From a virus: a DNA stretch of 37,523 nucleotides. The notes beneath the pieces were generated by a model. The model was not told the origin of the DNA. It made no database searches and was given only the letters and a program-made list of their open reading frames with translations. The stretch is from positions 1 through 37,523 of IMG/VR virus record IMGVR_UViG_3300041409_000622, one strand, 5' to 3'. Below are positions 30,905 to 37,523 of this stretch, in pieces (the stretch's first letter is position 1; the number at the start of each line of letters is the position of its first letter). The translations under genes and the position numbers were made by a program.

Positions 30905-32116
30905 TCAGATGCCGATGTCTGTGTACAACGGCTCCGGTTCGACAAATACAGGCTCCGGTGCGCGCATCTCGGGCTGAATCATCATGACGGCGTATCGCAG
31001 AGCGTCTAAAGCGTCCTCTCCCTCTTCCTCCGGCTCGTCTTTTCCGTCTTTGTAAGCGTGCGTCTCAAATTCGTTGATGAGATTCTTGCACGAATGGTGG
31101 ATGTGCAGCTTGTTCGCCTTCAGAAGTTCGCGCACCTTGTCGATGCCGTGCTTCTCGCTGTCCTTCCCCTTTACGACAGGCCGCACATTGATGTTGCGGC
31201 GTCTCATTTCCTCGATGGCTGAGGGGCTTTCAGGGTCGGGGAAGACGCGGCTAAGACCGGGAAGAGCTGCAACGTACTCGGCTATCTCGATGTCGGTGCG
31301 GCCACGCTCATAGAACTCCTGCGGAATCCATAGGTCATCAGAACGGTCAACTTTGATCGTGAGCGCCGCGGCTGGATGGATAAATCCGAAGTCCACGCCG
31401 GCGATCGTTTCTTTGAAGCCTGTCCCCTCAGGGATCTCCGAGTAGACATGCCGTGAGCGGTCGAATTCCCGGTAAACAAGCCCCTGTTGCTTGCGGAAGT
31501 CAGCCAGATATTCTTGTGCAAACGCATCCTCGGGGAGTTGTCGCTTGGCCGCGTCGATCTCATCAACGGGGATGTGCGGATTGTCATACGTAGTGAAGTG
31601 GAAGCTCTTAAAATCATCATTGGTCTCTTGCTGGTTGAACAGGTCGTAGAAGTGATTGAAGCCCTTGGGCGTTGACATAAACAACGCTTCGCCGCGTCGG
31701 TCTGTGAGCGTCGGGCGGATGATCTCGTTCCAGTTGACCCAGAAATTGCGGTAGAGCGCCACCTCGTCGGGTACGATGAAGTCGAGCGACTGGCCTCTGA
31801 GTGTTTCAATTGCTTCCCATCCGCGAAGGATGATGAAGCTCTCGCCGCCTCCCATCGCACGGGTGCGTATCTCGAGGCGCGCTTCGTTGACCGACGTTGA
31901 TACCGCCCGCAGCTCCTTCTTCAGCGGCTCCCAGGCGATGTCACGGGCTTGCTGATAGGTCGGTGCGGTGTAGGCAATGCGGGAAGGCTTGCCGAGCGCC
32001 TTGCCCTTTATCTCTTCGATGGCGAGTGAGGTTTTGCCGAAGCGGCGGCCGCAATTCAGAACACGAAAGCGATGGAGGTCAAATGCTATTGCGTTCTGTG
32101 CGGGAGTGAGGATCAC
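30905..32116 (-). CDS. terL: Terminase large subunit
   Basis: A 403-residue packaging motor. The ATPase domain has a Walker A-type CGRRFGKTSLA at about residues 22-32, a Walker B strand LDFIVPDE, and the STPKGFNHF coupling motif. The nuclease domain has GVDFGFIHPAA, with its first metal-binding Asp, and ends with EDALDALRYAV, which supplies the last acidic residues. It would use ATP to pump DNA into the procapsid through the portal and cut concatemers. It overlaps the small terminase gene by 4 bases. Confidence 0.92.
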   Translation of the reverse strand: MILTPAQNAIAFDLHRFRVLNCGRRFGKTSLAIEEIKGKALGKPSRIAYTAPTYQQARDIAWEPLKKELRAVSTSVNEARLEIRTRAMGGGESFIILRGWEAIETLRGQSLDFIVPDEVALYRNFWVNWNEIIRPTLTDRRGEALFMSTPKGFNHFYDLFNQQETNDDFKSFHFTTYDNPHIPVDEIDAAKRQLPEDAFAQEYLADFRKQQGLVYREFDRSRHVYSEIPEGTGFKETIAGVDFGFIHPAAALTIKVDRSDDLWIPQEFYERGRTDIEIAEYVAALPGLSRVFPDPESPSAIEEMRRRNINVRPVVKGKDSEKHGIDKVRELLKANKLHIHHSCKNLINEFETHAYKDGKDEPEEEGEDALDALRYAVMMIQPEMRAPEPVFVEPEPLYTDIGI

Positions 32117-32403
32117 ACATTCGATTTGAGGCCGTTCTTCTTCGCGACGGCTTCGGATATTTCAATGGCGATAGGGCCTAAACCGTCACCGCCAGTGAGC
32201 GGCTGCGGCGCTTTCCCGAAAAGCTGGTCGCCAAGCCACACGGCAAGGCGCATGTCGCCCATGTAGGAGTCCAGGATGAACTCGACGAACTTCTTGCGCT
32301 CGGCATCGCTTACGTAATTGCGGAATTGGGGGACGGTGGTACTGCCTTTCGGTCGTCCGCCCTTCTTGCCGTTCTCTCTCGCTATGTGTGCAGGAGCCGC
32401 CAT
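32113..32403 (-). CDS. terS: Terminase small subunit
   Basis: A 96-residue protein that directly precedes and overlaps the large subunit. An N-terminal GKKGGRPKGSTT segment is an AT-hook-like basic motif, followed by helices (VSDAERKKFVEFILDSYMGD). FGKAPQPLTGGDG is typical of small terminase proteins of this type. It would recognise the packaging site and guide the large subunit. Confidence 0.7.
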   Translation of the reverse strand: MAAPAHIARENGKKGGRPKGSTTVPQFRNYVSDAERKKFVEFILDSYMGDMRLAVWLGDQLFGKAPQPLTGGDGLGPIAIEISEAVAKKNGLKSNV

Positions 32404-32426
32404 AGGTTTCTATTGGATATGAACCT

Positions 32427-32435
32427 ATTGTAGCA
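32427..32435 (-). promoter_or_regulatory. Extended -10 box before terminase genes
   Basis: TGCTACAAT on the minus strand, 23 bases before the ATG at 32403, in the 69-base gap before the late operon. No -35 seen. Likely start of packaging-gene transcription. Confidence 0.45.
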
Positions 32436-32472
32436 CAGGGATGCAGCGATAGACCCTTGAACTACAAGGCTA

Positions 32473-33003
32473 TCAACATCGTGCGACAGCCGGTATGCGA
32501 AAACCCAGGCCCATATTGTCCGCACTGTCGAAATATTGGGGCGTGGTGTTGGTTTTGATAAGTAGACTGTTCCGACCGCAGAAACTTCGAAGGGGCTGAT
32601 CAAACTTGCATAGCTCGCGATTATCTTCGCCAATGCGAATGAAAGCCGTAGGGAACATATCGGCTCGCCAACCTTCATCTTGTGTTTCGCAGCTCAAATT
32701 CAAAATATAATCGAGGTCCCACGTCTCCTGCCAAATTAAGGACATGTTCATGAGCGTGATTAGTTTTTTCGTTCCTCCGCCCCACATGATTGTGAAGGGT
32801 TCTTTACGGTGGAAACGTCGCTCATGGTGAATGTCGCCGCCGTTTGGCGCCCCTGATACGGTTGGCGGCTTCCCTTTGGGTGAGAAGGGGCCACCCATAA
32901 GAACCACAAGCTGGTCGTTATCGATATCGATTTTCTCTTCCATTTCTTCCCCCAAAACAGATGAAATAACGACCCATGCTAATAGTGCGAAGGGAAGAGT
33001 CAA
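32473..33003 (-). CDS. Exported protein of unknown function
   Basis: The long frame starts at a TTG and gives 176 residues with a hydrophobic start (TLPFALLAWVVISSVLG) that may be a signal peptide. An ATG at 32943, after GGGGGAAGAA, would drop it and leave a soluble protein. The body is rich in Gly, Trp and Met (HHERRFHRKEPFTIMWGGG, LSCETQDEGWRADMFP) with four cysteines. Which start is used decides its location. Not a known phage family; it may be a lysogenic-conversion gene. Confidence 0.45.
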   Translation of the reverse strand: MTLPFALLAWVVISSVLGEEMEEKIDIDNDQLVVLMGGPFSPKGKPPTVSGAPNGGDIHHERRFHRKEPFTIMWGGGTKKLITLMNMSLIWQETWDLDYILNLSCETQDEGWRADMFPTAFIRIGEDNRELCKFDQPLRSFCGRNSLLIKTNTTPQYFDSADNMGLGFRIPAVARC

Positions 33004-33037
33004 TCTCTAAGCAATTTAGGGCCGTTGAAGGCGACCT

Positions 33038-33355
33038 TTATAGCCCAGCGGCCTGAACATCATCAATGCTGCGAGCAACCACATACATCCCGCCGTTCTC
33101 AATGATGTCGCGGCCAAGCTCCTCCTGCTCGGGCGATAACCGCCCTACTTCGCTCTTAACCTCGATGCCGTAGAACTTGCCGCCCTTGATAAGGCAGATG
33201 TCCGGCCAGCCCTTGCGCGTGTACTTCGGCAGTGCGCGGAACGCTTTGCGGCCAGTGTCGTAGATCGGAGCGTTGTTGGTTCGTGAGAAGAGATAACCCT
33301 TGAGGGCCAGGTAGTCGCAAATGGCGGCTTGTACTTCTGTCTCTTTAGCGGCCAT
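33038..33355 (-). CDS. VRR-NUC-type nuclease
   Basis: A 105-residue protein of the restriction-endonuclease-like VRR-NUC fold. The catalytic PD at 51-52 (KGWPDICLIKGG), E65-x-K67 in GIEVKSEVG, and a following Q77 (LSPEQEELG) are visible. Stand-alone VRR-NUC proteins in phages are thought to cut branched or structured DNA during recombination and packaging. It follows the preceding small gene by 3 bases. Confidence 0.85.
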   Translation of the reverse strand: MAAKETEVQAAICDYLALKGYLFSRTNNAPIYDTGRKAFRALPKYTRKGWPDICLIKGGKFYGIEVKSEVGRLSPEQEELGRDIIENGGMYVVARSIDDVQAAGL

Positions 33356-33358
33356 GCC

Positions 33359-33535
33359 TCATTTGAAATATTGCTTGATGTTTAGAACGGTCTCAGTGCG
33401 GATCGCCTCGCGGACGAAATTCTTCTTGTAGAGCGTGATGAAATCGCTCGCGTACGATGGAAAATCCACGCACTCATGAAGGTGCGTTTTGTCGTCGCGC
33501 GTCGTTATCTCTAGGATGAGTTTGGTCTTCGCCAT
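33359..33535 (-). CDS. Small phage protein (58 aa)
   Basis: The frame reads MAKTKLILEITTRDDKTHLH then PSYASDFITLYKKNFVREA, ending NIKQYFK. A beta-then-helix pattern suggests a small alpha/beta fold. It has an extended -10 box about 97 bases upstream (33632) and continues into the VRR-NUC gene. Confidence 0.5.
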   Translation of the reverse strand: MAKTKLILEITTRDDKTHLHECVDFPSYASDFITLYKKNFVREAIRTETVLNIKQYFK

Positions 33536-33543
33536 TCCGCCCG

Positions 33544-33608
33544 AGGCAACGGGGTCGTGTTGCCTACAGGCGGAGAAGTAACTGTCCGACTGGCCTTTTA
33601 TCAGTCGG
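33544..33608. repeat. Two inverted repeats in a promoter region
   Basis: AGGCAAC (33544-33550) pairs with GTTGCCT (33559-33565). CCGACTG (33586-33592) pairs with CAGTCGG (33602-33608) over a 9-base loop. Both lie between the -10 box at 33632 and the genes below it and could be operator sites for a regulator. Confidence 0.4.
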
Positions 33609-33631
33609 GCGGAATAGCGGGGACTGAGGGA

Positions 33632-33640
33632 ATTATAGCA
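33632..33640 (-). promoter_or_regulatory. Consensus extended -10 box
   Basis: TGCTATAAT on the minus strand, matching the extended -10 consensus. It would read the small gene at 33359-33535 and the VRR-NUC gene. No strong -35. Confidence 0.5.
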
Positions 33641-33677
33641 GATGGGCGAACGTTAAATGGCGCGCCGCTGTGGATAC

Positions 33678-34043
33678 TCAGCGCTCCGAGAGGTTCACCA
33701 CAAGGGCCACAAGCGATTGGCGAAGGCTCTGGTCGGTAATCTTGTCGAATGCTTCTGCAAGTCTGAACGCATCGCGCTTACCGAGAAGCAGTATGGGCGG
33801 GTTAGTCTGCGCGGTAGCCCCTTTCGCCCCCTCGTAGAACGCCGTGATGGGCACCTTGAGAAGGTTGGCGACGATGAGCAAGCGACCCGCTCCGAGCCTG
33901 TTCGTCCCCTTCTCGTATTTCTGAACTTGCTGGAAGGTGACGCCGAGGTGTTCTGCCATCTCGGTCTGCGAGACGTGAGCCGCGTTTCGATGGAGCCGGA
34001 GGTTAGCTCCAACAAGTACGTCGTTGGGATGGGGAGTCTTCAT
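33678..34043 (-). CDS. XRE-family repressor
   Basis: Start taken at ATG 34043, which has GGAGG seven bases upstream; a longer frame to 34313 is ill-supported. It gives 121 residues. The HTH is LRLHRNAAHVSQTEMAEHLG, then VTFQQVQKYEKGTNRLGA (about residues 16-55), the pattern of alphaproteobacterial XRE regulators. The C-terminal half is helical. It runs opposite to the serine recombinase and faces a shared promoter region, the usual place of a lysogeny repressor, so it may control early genes. Confidence 0.8.
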   Translation of the reverse strand: MKTPHPNDVLVGANLRLHRNAAHVSQTEMAEHLGVTFQQVQKYEKGTNRLGAGRLLIVANLLKVPITAFYEGAKGATAQTNPPILLLGKRDAFRLAEAFDKITDQSLRQSLVALVVNLSER

Positions 34044-34256
34044 GCTGCAACCTCCGTGAGAGGTTTTGCATAAAAGCATAAATCTTGATTTCTGACGGGC
34101 ATGTAAAGCACTGAAATTGCTTGGAATTTGGTAGACTACCTGTATGGGTTCCATACACGCGGCACAACCGCATTCAGAGCTAAAAAGCTCGCCATTTCGT
34201 ATTTTTTCCCCGTCACCACAACTGCCCCTTGCAGAAATCAAGATATTCGCCTGATT
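34044..34256. promoter_or_regulatory. Divergent control region of repressor and recombinase
   Basis: This 213-base gap contains the repeat GCATAAA-A-GCATAAA (34068-34082), an ACCTC/GAGGT hairpin next to the repressor start, and TTGCTT with TAGACT near 34118-34136, a possible plus-strand promoter. The direct repeats could be operator half-sites. No small gene is convincing here. Confidence 0.4.
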
Positions 34257-34820
34257 ATGAACCTTTACGGCTACGCGCGGGTCAGCACGAACGGGCAGGC
34301 GCTCGACGCTCAAGTGACGCAGCTTGAGGCGGCCGGGTGCGCTCGTATCTTTCGTGAAAAGGTGAGTGGTGCGCAGCGGGACCGTGCCGAGCTGAAGAAG
34401 CTCCTGCGCTCCCTTCGGGTGGGTGACATCGTGCTGGTGACGCGGTTAGACCGCCTCGCCCGCTCTACCCGCGACCTCCTGAATATTCTGGCACTGGTAA
34501 GCGACAAGAGCGCCGGCTTCCGCTCCCTAAGCGATGTGTGGGCAGATACGACGACGGCGCACGGCCGGCTCATGCTGACGATATTGGGCGGGCTGGCTGA
34601 GTTTGAACGGGAGCTGATTAAGTCCAGGACGGCAGAAGGTCGGGCTAGAGCTGTCGCGATGGGCGTCCGCCTCGGTCGGCGCCCTAAGCTGGATGAGGAG
34701 CAGCGCAGGGCTGCATGTGAACGCAAGCAGGCGGGTGAGGATGTGGCGTCGATCGCGCGGGACTACAAAGTATCAGACTCTACGATTTCGCGGATTCAGT
34801 GCGGAGGACGGTCAATGTAA
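34257..34820 (+). CDS. Small serine recombinase (resolvase/invertase family)
   Basis: Start at ATG 34257 gives 187 residues; a longer frame from 34128 lacks support. The N-terminal catalytic domain has the nucleophile Ser10 in YARVSTNGQ, then DRLAR (TRLDRLARSTRDLL) and HGRLMLTILGGLAEFERELI. A linker (RAVAMGVRLGRRPKLDEEQR) leads to a C-terminal HTH (EDVASIARDYKVSDSTISRI). This is the size of resolvases and DNA invertases, about 180-200 residues; phage serine integrases are larger. It could resolve multimers or invert DNA. No tyrosine integrase is seen. Confidence 0.85.
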   Translation: MNLYGYARVSTNGQALDAQVTQLEAAGCARIFREKVSGAQRDRAELKKLLRSLRVGDIVLVTRLDRLARSTRDLLNILALVSDKSAGFRSLSDVWADTTTAHGRLMLTILGGLAEFERELIKSRTAEGRARAVAMGVRLGRRPKLDEEQRRAACERKQAGEDVASIARDYKVSDSTISRIQCGGRSM

Positions 34821-35051
34821 TCGGAACAATTTATCGTAGAGCTTTTGCGTGTCTCGAAAACGGACAGGGACGATAAAGATACTCCTGCCACGGGTTCTTA
34901 GAAATAATTTCTCAACAAAGCATGATGGACATAACATTCCATTATATTGCTTTATTACGGTCATCCATACCGAACGTGGTGTGAGCCAATCTGGATAGGG
35001 ACGCTTGCACTTTTCGCACTTGTTCTCGGAATAATTCGGCTTGTTCTTCAC
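34812..35051 (-). CDS. Zinc-ribbon-like small protein
   Basis: A 79-residue protein starting with GTG. The motif CEKCKRPYPDWLTPRSVW and LCPSCFVEKLFLRT forms a C-x2-C ... C-x2-C zinc ribbon with an aromatic core. The gene ends 8 bases inside the recombinase 3' end and converges on it. No family name is certain; a nucleic-acid-binding function is likely. Confidence 0.55.
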   Translation of the reverse strand: MKNKPNYSENKCEKCKRPYPDWLTPRSVWMTVIKQYNGMLCPSCFVEKLFLRTRGRSIFIVPVRFRDTQKLYDKLFRLH

Positions 35052-35069
35052 ACTCAGATTTTACCATCC

Positions 35070-35097
35070 AAAAAGAAGCCCCGCCATGAAGACGGGG
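35070..35097 (-). terminator. Terminator-like hairpin on the minus strand
   Basis: On the minus strand CCCCG (35097-35093) pairs with CGGGG (35083-35079) and is followed by CTTCTTTTT. It would end transcription of the genes 35239-36254. Confidence 0.45.
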
Positions 35098-35238
35098 ATA
35101 TCGCACTGGTGGGAGCGCAGCATCCCATTGAAGCAAGCAATGTTGCGGCAAGGCTCCAGACGTAGCCCGTAACGGCGCTTGTGTTGCTCAAGCAGTCATC
35201 CGTTAACGTCATGATGGCTGGCGATAGGTGGGGTGACT

Positions 35239-35580
35239 TCAATACTCGTCCGCGCGCATCAGCACCCAAACCCGTTTCGTCTTCTTTGGGTCGCTCGGGT
35301 CGTCTGAGAGATAGCGTTCATCGACATCGTAGTAGTCGCATTTGCCGATGTACTTCTGCCCATCAACGTCAATGAACACCATGTCGTGCTCGCCGTGCGG
35401 GTCGTTGTCGTCGTTGAAGTCGTTGAACGAGCGGAAGGCTTCGAGCGTTTTTGCCTTCTCAACGTCCGGCAGGGCAGCGACACCGGACGTAATCATTATC
35501 CGGCCGCCGGTAAATCCTCTGCGCACTTCGTCATTCAGCTCGCGGATGCGGGCTACTTTTGAAGGTGAGTCAACGTCCAT
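35239..35580 (-). CDS. DUF3768-family protein
   Basis: A 113-residue protein with the family pattern IRELNDEVRRGFTGGRIMIT, SGVAALP, NDPHGEHDMVF and KCDYYD, seen in many Hyphomicrobiales chromosomes and prophages. GGAGG lies about 7-8 bases before the ATG. Biochemical function is not known. An adjacent divergent copy lies at 35646. Confidence 0.8.
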   Translation of the reverse strand: MDVDSPSKVARIRELNDEVRRGFTGGRIMITSGVAALPDVEKAKTLEAFRSFNDFNDDNDPHGEHDMVFIDVDGQKYIGKCDYYDVDERYLSDDPSDPKKTKRVWVLMRADEY

Positions 35581-35645
35581 ATATGCCTCCGTTGTGCAAG
35601 CGGCGCGCTAAGAGTGCGTCGCAGAACAAAACGGAGGTGCCTAGC

Positions 35646-35915
35646 TCAGTATAACGCCTCGCAGCCGATGCTGAGCGTAATACAGCGTTCTCCCGCGAAC
35701 ATGCCGATGTACCAATGGAAGAGGATGTCGGCGTAGGCAAAGACCCCTTCGCTGTGGTCATCCATCGTGAAGTGCGCCGCCTGGCTCATGCGGTACAGTG
35801 CACGGCCGCGCATTTGCGGCGGCAGCGCGTAGACCGATGGCGACATGAGCACGATGCCGCCGATGAATTCGGTGCGCAGCAGGTCGTTGACGCGGATGGC
35901 TGTTGCTTGGTCCAT
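35646..35915 (-). CDS. Divergent DUF3768-like paralogue
   Basis: Start taken at ATG 35915, giving 89 residues; a TTG at 35960 would add 15. Against the neighbour: IRVNDLLRTEFIGGIVLMSP with SVYALP corresponds to the first block, and FTMDDHSEGVFAYADI to the NDPHGEHD block, but the terminal KIDYYD segment is replaced. It looks like a tandem duplicate that has diverged. A promoter is not evident. Confidence 0.55.
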   Translation of the reverse strand: MDQATAIRVNDLLRTEFIGGIVLMSPSVYALPPQMRGRALYRMSQAAHFTMDDHSEGVFAYADILFHWYIGMFAGERCITLSIGCEALY

Positions 35916-35996
35916 CCCGGATTTGTAGCGGGAGGATGAGGGGCTGTAACCGTTCGCCAAGACGCGGGATGGTGTGCGGTGTGATGCTATGAAGAG

Positions 35997-36254
35997 CTAT
36001 GCAGGTTCGTAGGTCGCCTCAAAAATATCAGGCTTGCAGGGGTAGTACTCGCCCTGAATGCCGCGAATAATCCAATCGCCTACTTGTGCCGTCATTTCAC
36101 CTTCTAAGGTTGGAATATTGAGACAGATTTTTCCTTCATCGTTGTGCGAGATTTTGAATCCACCAACCTCTCGCAAAGAGAAAATGTCTAGAGAACGGAT
36201 ATTCCCATCAAACTGCACAGCGTTTACTTCAACGGGCCTCTTGAGAAATTTCAC
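35997..36254 (-). CDS. Common prophage protein with GDWIIRG motif
   Basis: An 85-residue protein started by GTG: FLKRPVEVNAVQFDGN at the N-terminus and TLEGEMTAQVGDWIIRGIQG with YYPCKPDIFEATYEP at the C-terminus. This is a widespread small phage protein family of unknown role. The sequence is complete from start to stop. Confidence 0.75.
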   Translation of the reverse strand: MKFLKRPVEVNAVQFDGNIRSLDIFSLREVGGFKISHNDEGKICLNIPTLEGEMTAQVGDWIIRGIQGEYYPCKPDIFEATYEPA

Positions 36255-36272
36255 AGAACTTCAGTTTATCAT

Positions 36273-36304
36273 CCAAAAGAAAGAGCCGCCACAAAGGACG
36301 GCTC
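36273..36304 (-). terminator. Intrinsic terminator after primase-type gene
   Basis: On the minus strand GAGCCG (36304-36299) pairs with CGGCTC (36288-36283) and is followed by TTTCTTTT. It lies 13 bases after the stop at 36318 and separates the primase/HNH pair from the downstream genes. Confidence 0.65.
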
Positions 36305-36317
36305 AGTTGGGGAGAAC

Positions 36318-36911
36318 TCAGGCGGTTCGCTTCGGTATCGGCACGACGTTGTTGACTGGCAGTTGCCATTTCGACGGCATCTTTTCGATTTCCGTCACGC
36401 CGATGTAGCCGGCCAACGTTCCGTCTTCGAGACGAATCGGAACGGCGATGGTGCCGCGCATCAGTCCTTTGCCCGCATAGCCGATTCCGAGAGCTTGTGC
36501 GGTTTCTGCATCGAAGCCGAGCACTTGTACGGCTTCATGGGAATGCTCCAAGTAATCGAGAGCGGCCATTCCACCCGAAGACGGCTTTGGAGTTGCTGCG
36601 GCGGCTTTCGCTGGCTGTGGCTGACCGACTTTGAAGTGCTCGGCAATTTCCGCGGCTGCTTCTCGTTGGCTGCATCCGCGAATGTGGGCGACGCAGGCTA
36701 TCAAATCGCCGCCTTTATTATCCGAAAAGCAGAAAAAACTTTGCTTGTCGGTATTCACTGCCAACGCTCGTTCACCGCCAGCTCCGCATTGTGGGCAAGC
36801 TGAACGCCATTGGGGACCGTTTTGTTTCATCCGCAGGCCAAGCATATCCGCGACCTGGGCAATCGTTACCGCCTCTTTCAAGGCTGCAAAGTCAATGTAC
36901 TGGGTGGCCAT
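36318..36911 (-). CDS. CHC2-type primase zinc-finger protein
   Basis: Start set at ATG 36911, with AAGGAGG just upstream, giving 197 residues. The zinc module has C39-x2-C42 (CPQCGAGG), then FFCFSDNKGGDLI with C61; the usual fourth ligand position holds Asp64. GGERALAVN and GCSQREAAAEIAEHF complete the DnaG zinc-binding pattern. After a Pro/Ala linker the C-terminal part (LGFDAETAQALGIGYAGKGL, TLAGYIG) resembles the region before a TOPRIM domain, but no TOPRIM active site is present. It may help priming with a partner. Confidence 0.75.
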   Translation of the reverse strand: MATQYIDFAALKEAVTIAQVADMLGLRMKQNGPQWRSACPQCGAGGERALAVNTDKQSFFCFSDNKGGDLIACVAHIRGCSQREAAAEIAEHFKVGQPQPAKAAAATPKPSSGGMAALDYLEHSHEAVQVLGFDAETAQALGIGYAGKGLMRGTIAVPIRLEDGTLAGYIGVTEIEKMPSKWQLPVNNVVPIPKRTA

Positions 36912-37443
36912 CTGAACCTCCTTGTTCGATATCGACCACTCCCAATTGTACCTTACGTCCATGGTTTGGATGGAACCGATACAACTTCTCGGCCTGCTTC
37001 CGAGCTGCAACAGCCGCATCCTTTTCGGTGAAATATCCGATGTGTTTGCGTTTTCCGTTCATGCCGATGCCCACATGCCATCTGTTGAAGTGCTTGTCCC
37101 AATATACGCCCATCGTTCCCGACTTGTTGCGTCTCGACATCTTCATATTTCGCTGGTTGCCGGAACGGGTCGTCATGCGAAGGTTTTCGATGCGGTTATC
37201 TTGATGGTTCCCGTTCATGTGGTCGATTACCATGCCTTCGGGGATGTCGCCGTTGAAGAGGCACCAGATGAGACGGTGGATAAGATGGCACTTTTCTAAG
37301 TAGCGTATCAGCCAGTAGCCCTTTCGTCCTTTCTGACCGACAGGCTTTCCTGCCTTCCAAAGCCCGCGTGTTGTTTTGCTTATGAGCAATCCGCGAGGGT
37401 CGTAACTGAACAGGTCTAGTATTTCGTCCCGCTTTAATAACAT
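36892..37443 (-). CDS. HNH endonuclease with AP2 domain (homing type)
   Basis: A 183-residue protein. Around residues 55-90 is the HNH part, IHRLIWCLFNGDIPEGMVID with HMNGN, QDNRIENLR (H56, D74-H75 and the N in DNR as likely active residues). Residues about 107-150 form an AP2-type DNA-binding domain (SGTMGVYWDKHFNRWHVGIG). This matches phage homing endonucleases that cut intronless or unoccupied sites. Its end overlaps the primase gene start by 20 bases. The upstream N-terminal region (EILDLFSYDPRGLL) is the usual leader. Confidence 0.85.
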   Translation of the reverse strand: MLLKRDEILDLFSYDPRGLLISKTTRGLWKAGKPVGQKGRKGYWLIRYLEKCHLIHRLIWCLFNGDIPEGMVIDHMNGNHQDNRIENLRMTTRSGNQRNMKMSRRNKSGTMGVYWDKHFNRWHVGIGMNGKRKHIGYFTEKDAAVAARKQAEKLYRFHPNHGRKVQLGVVDIEQGGSDGHPVH

Positions 37444-37523
37444 CGTATTTGCGCGATACGGACGCCCGCTTGCCAGAAGGCGTCCACATCGAGCGGCAAG
37501 CTAGTAAGTCTCTATGATATCAT

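Noticed and set aside
34128-34256. N-terminal extension of the serine recombinase
   Set aside because: The extension would precede the conserved family start (YGYARVST) by 43 residues without homology and covers the promoter region; ATG 34257 fits the family length.
35054-35212. Minus-strand frame of about 50 codons with a hydrophobic segment
   Set aside because: It runs through the terminator hairpin at 35070-35097 and has no ribosome-binding site; chance is more likely.
37434-37523. Possible C-terminal end of a gene entering from the right edge
   Set aside because: The frame is only about 25 codons long before an in-frame stop near the edge, and has no recognisable motif.

Overview
The window looks like the edge of an alphaproteobacterial chromosome (order Hyphomicrobiales, Bradyrhizobium-like by gene flavour) carrying a large prophage. 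Only the left end is clearly host: the C-terminus of a polysaccharide deacetylase, a remnant of a VapC-type PIN toxin, a small exported protein and an exported protein with two CxxCH haem motifs (about 1-2100). From about 2160 to the right edge nearly everything is phage-like. No host gene reappears on the right, so that junction is probably outside the window. The taxonomic call is from recognition, not a search.

Layout. (1) 2165-6353: many short, tightly packed or overlapping minus-strand early genes, including a winged-helix protein, a YopX-family protein, a possible SSB-like protein and a candidate single-strand annealing protein. Four of the overlapping genes are only 45-61 codons. (2) 6379-13505: an accessory zone of mixed strand with a tRNA-like element, two related Cys/His zinc proteins (one broken by an in-frame TGA), a HerA/TraG-like protein without a visible P-loop, a Dam-type adenine methyltransferase, about 560 bp of hairpin-rich DNA without a convincing gene, and several small membrane or exported proteins. 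(3) 13538-32403: one long minus-strand late region, read right to left: small terminase, large terminase, portal, two small proteins, scaffold, major capsid, a small structural protein, head-tail adaptor, tail hub/stabilisation protein, fibre, two probable ejection proteins, collagen-like fibre, GIGTTSP-type fibre, a TM/coiled-coil protein, M23 endopeptidase and a holin-like protein. There is no tail-tube, sheath or tape-measure gene, which fits a podovirus. (4) 32473-37443: control and DNA-metabolism genes: VRR-NUC nuclease, XRE repressor, a divergent small serine recombinase, two adjacent DUF3768-like proteins, a common prophage protein, a CHC2 primase-type zinc protein and an HNH-AP2 homing-type endonuclease.

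Regulation. Several intergenic gaps in the minus-strand region carry an extended -10 box (TGnTAnnAT) without an obvious -35: 22257, 27658, 30883, 32427 and 33632. Two strong hairpins bracket the scaffold-capsid block. Together these suggest several short late transcription units.

The points most worth following are the tRNA-like element with a UAG loop and an oversized D-side domain, the hairpin-rich region 9806-10368, the TGA-interrupted zinc gene, and the fibre proteins, one of which carries a Sec-type signal peptide. The mosaic (alphaproteobacterial control genes, a morphogenesis block of different flavour) is an inference to be tested by database search.
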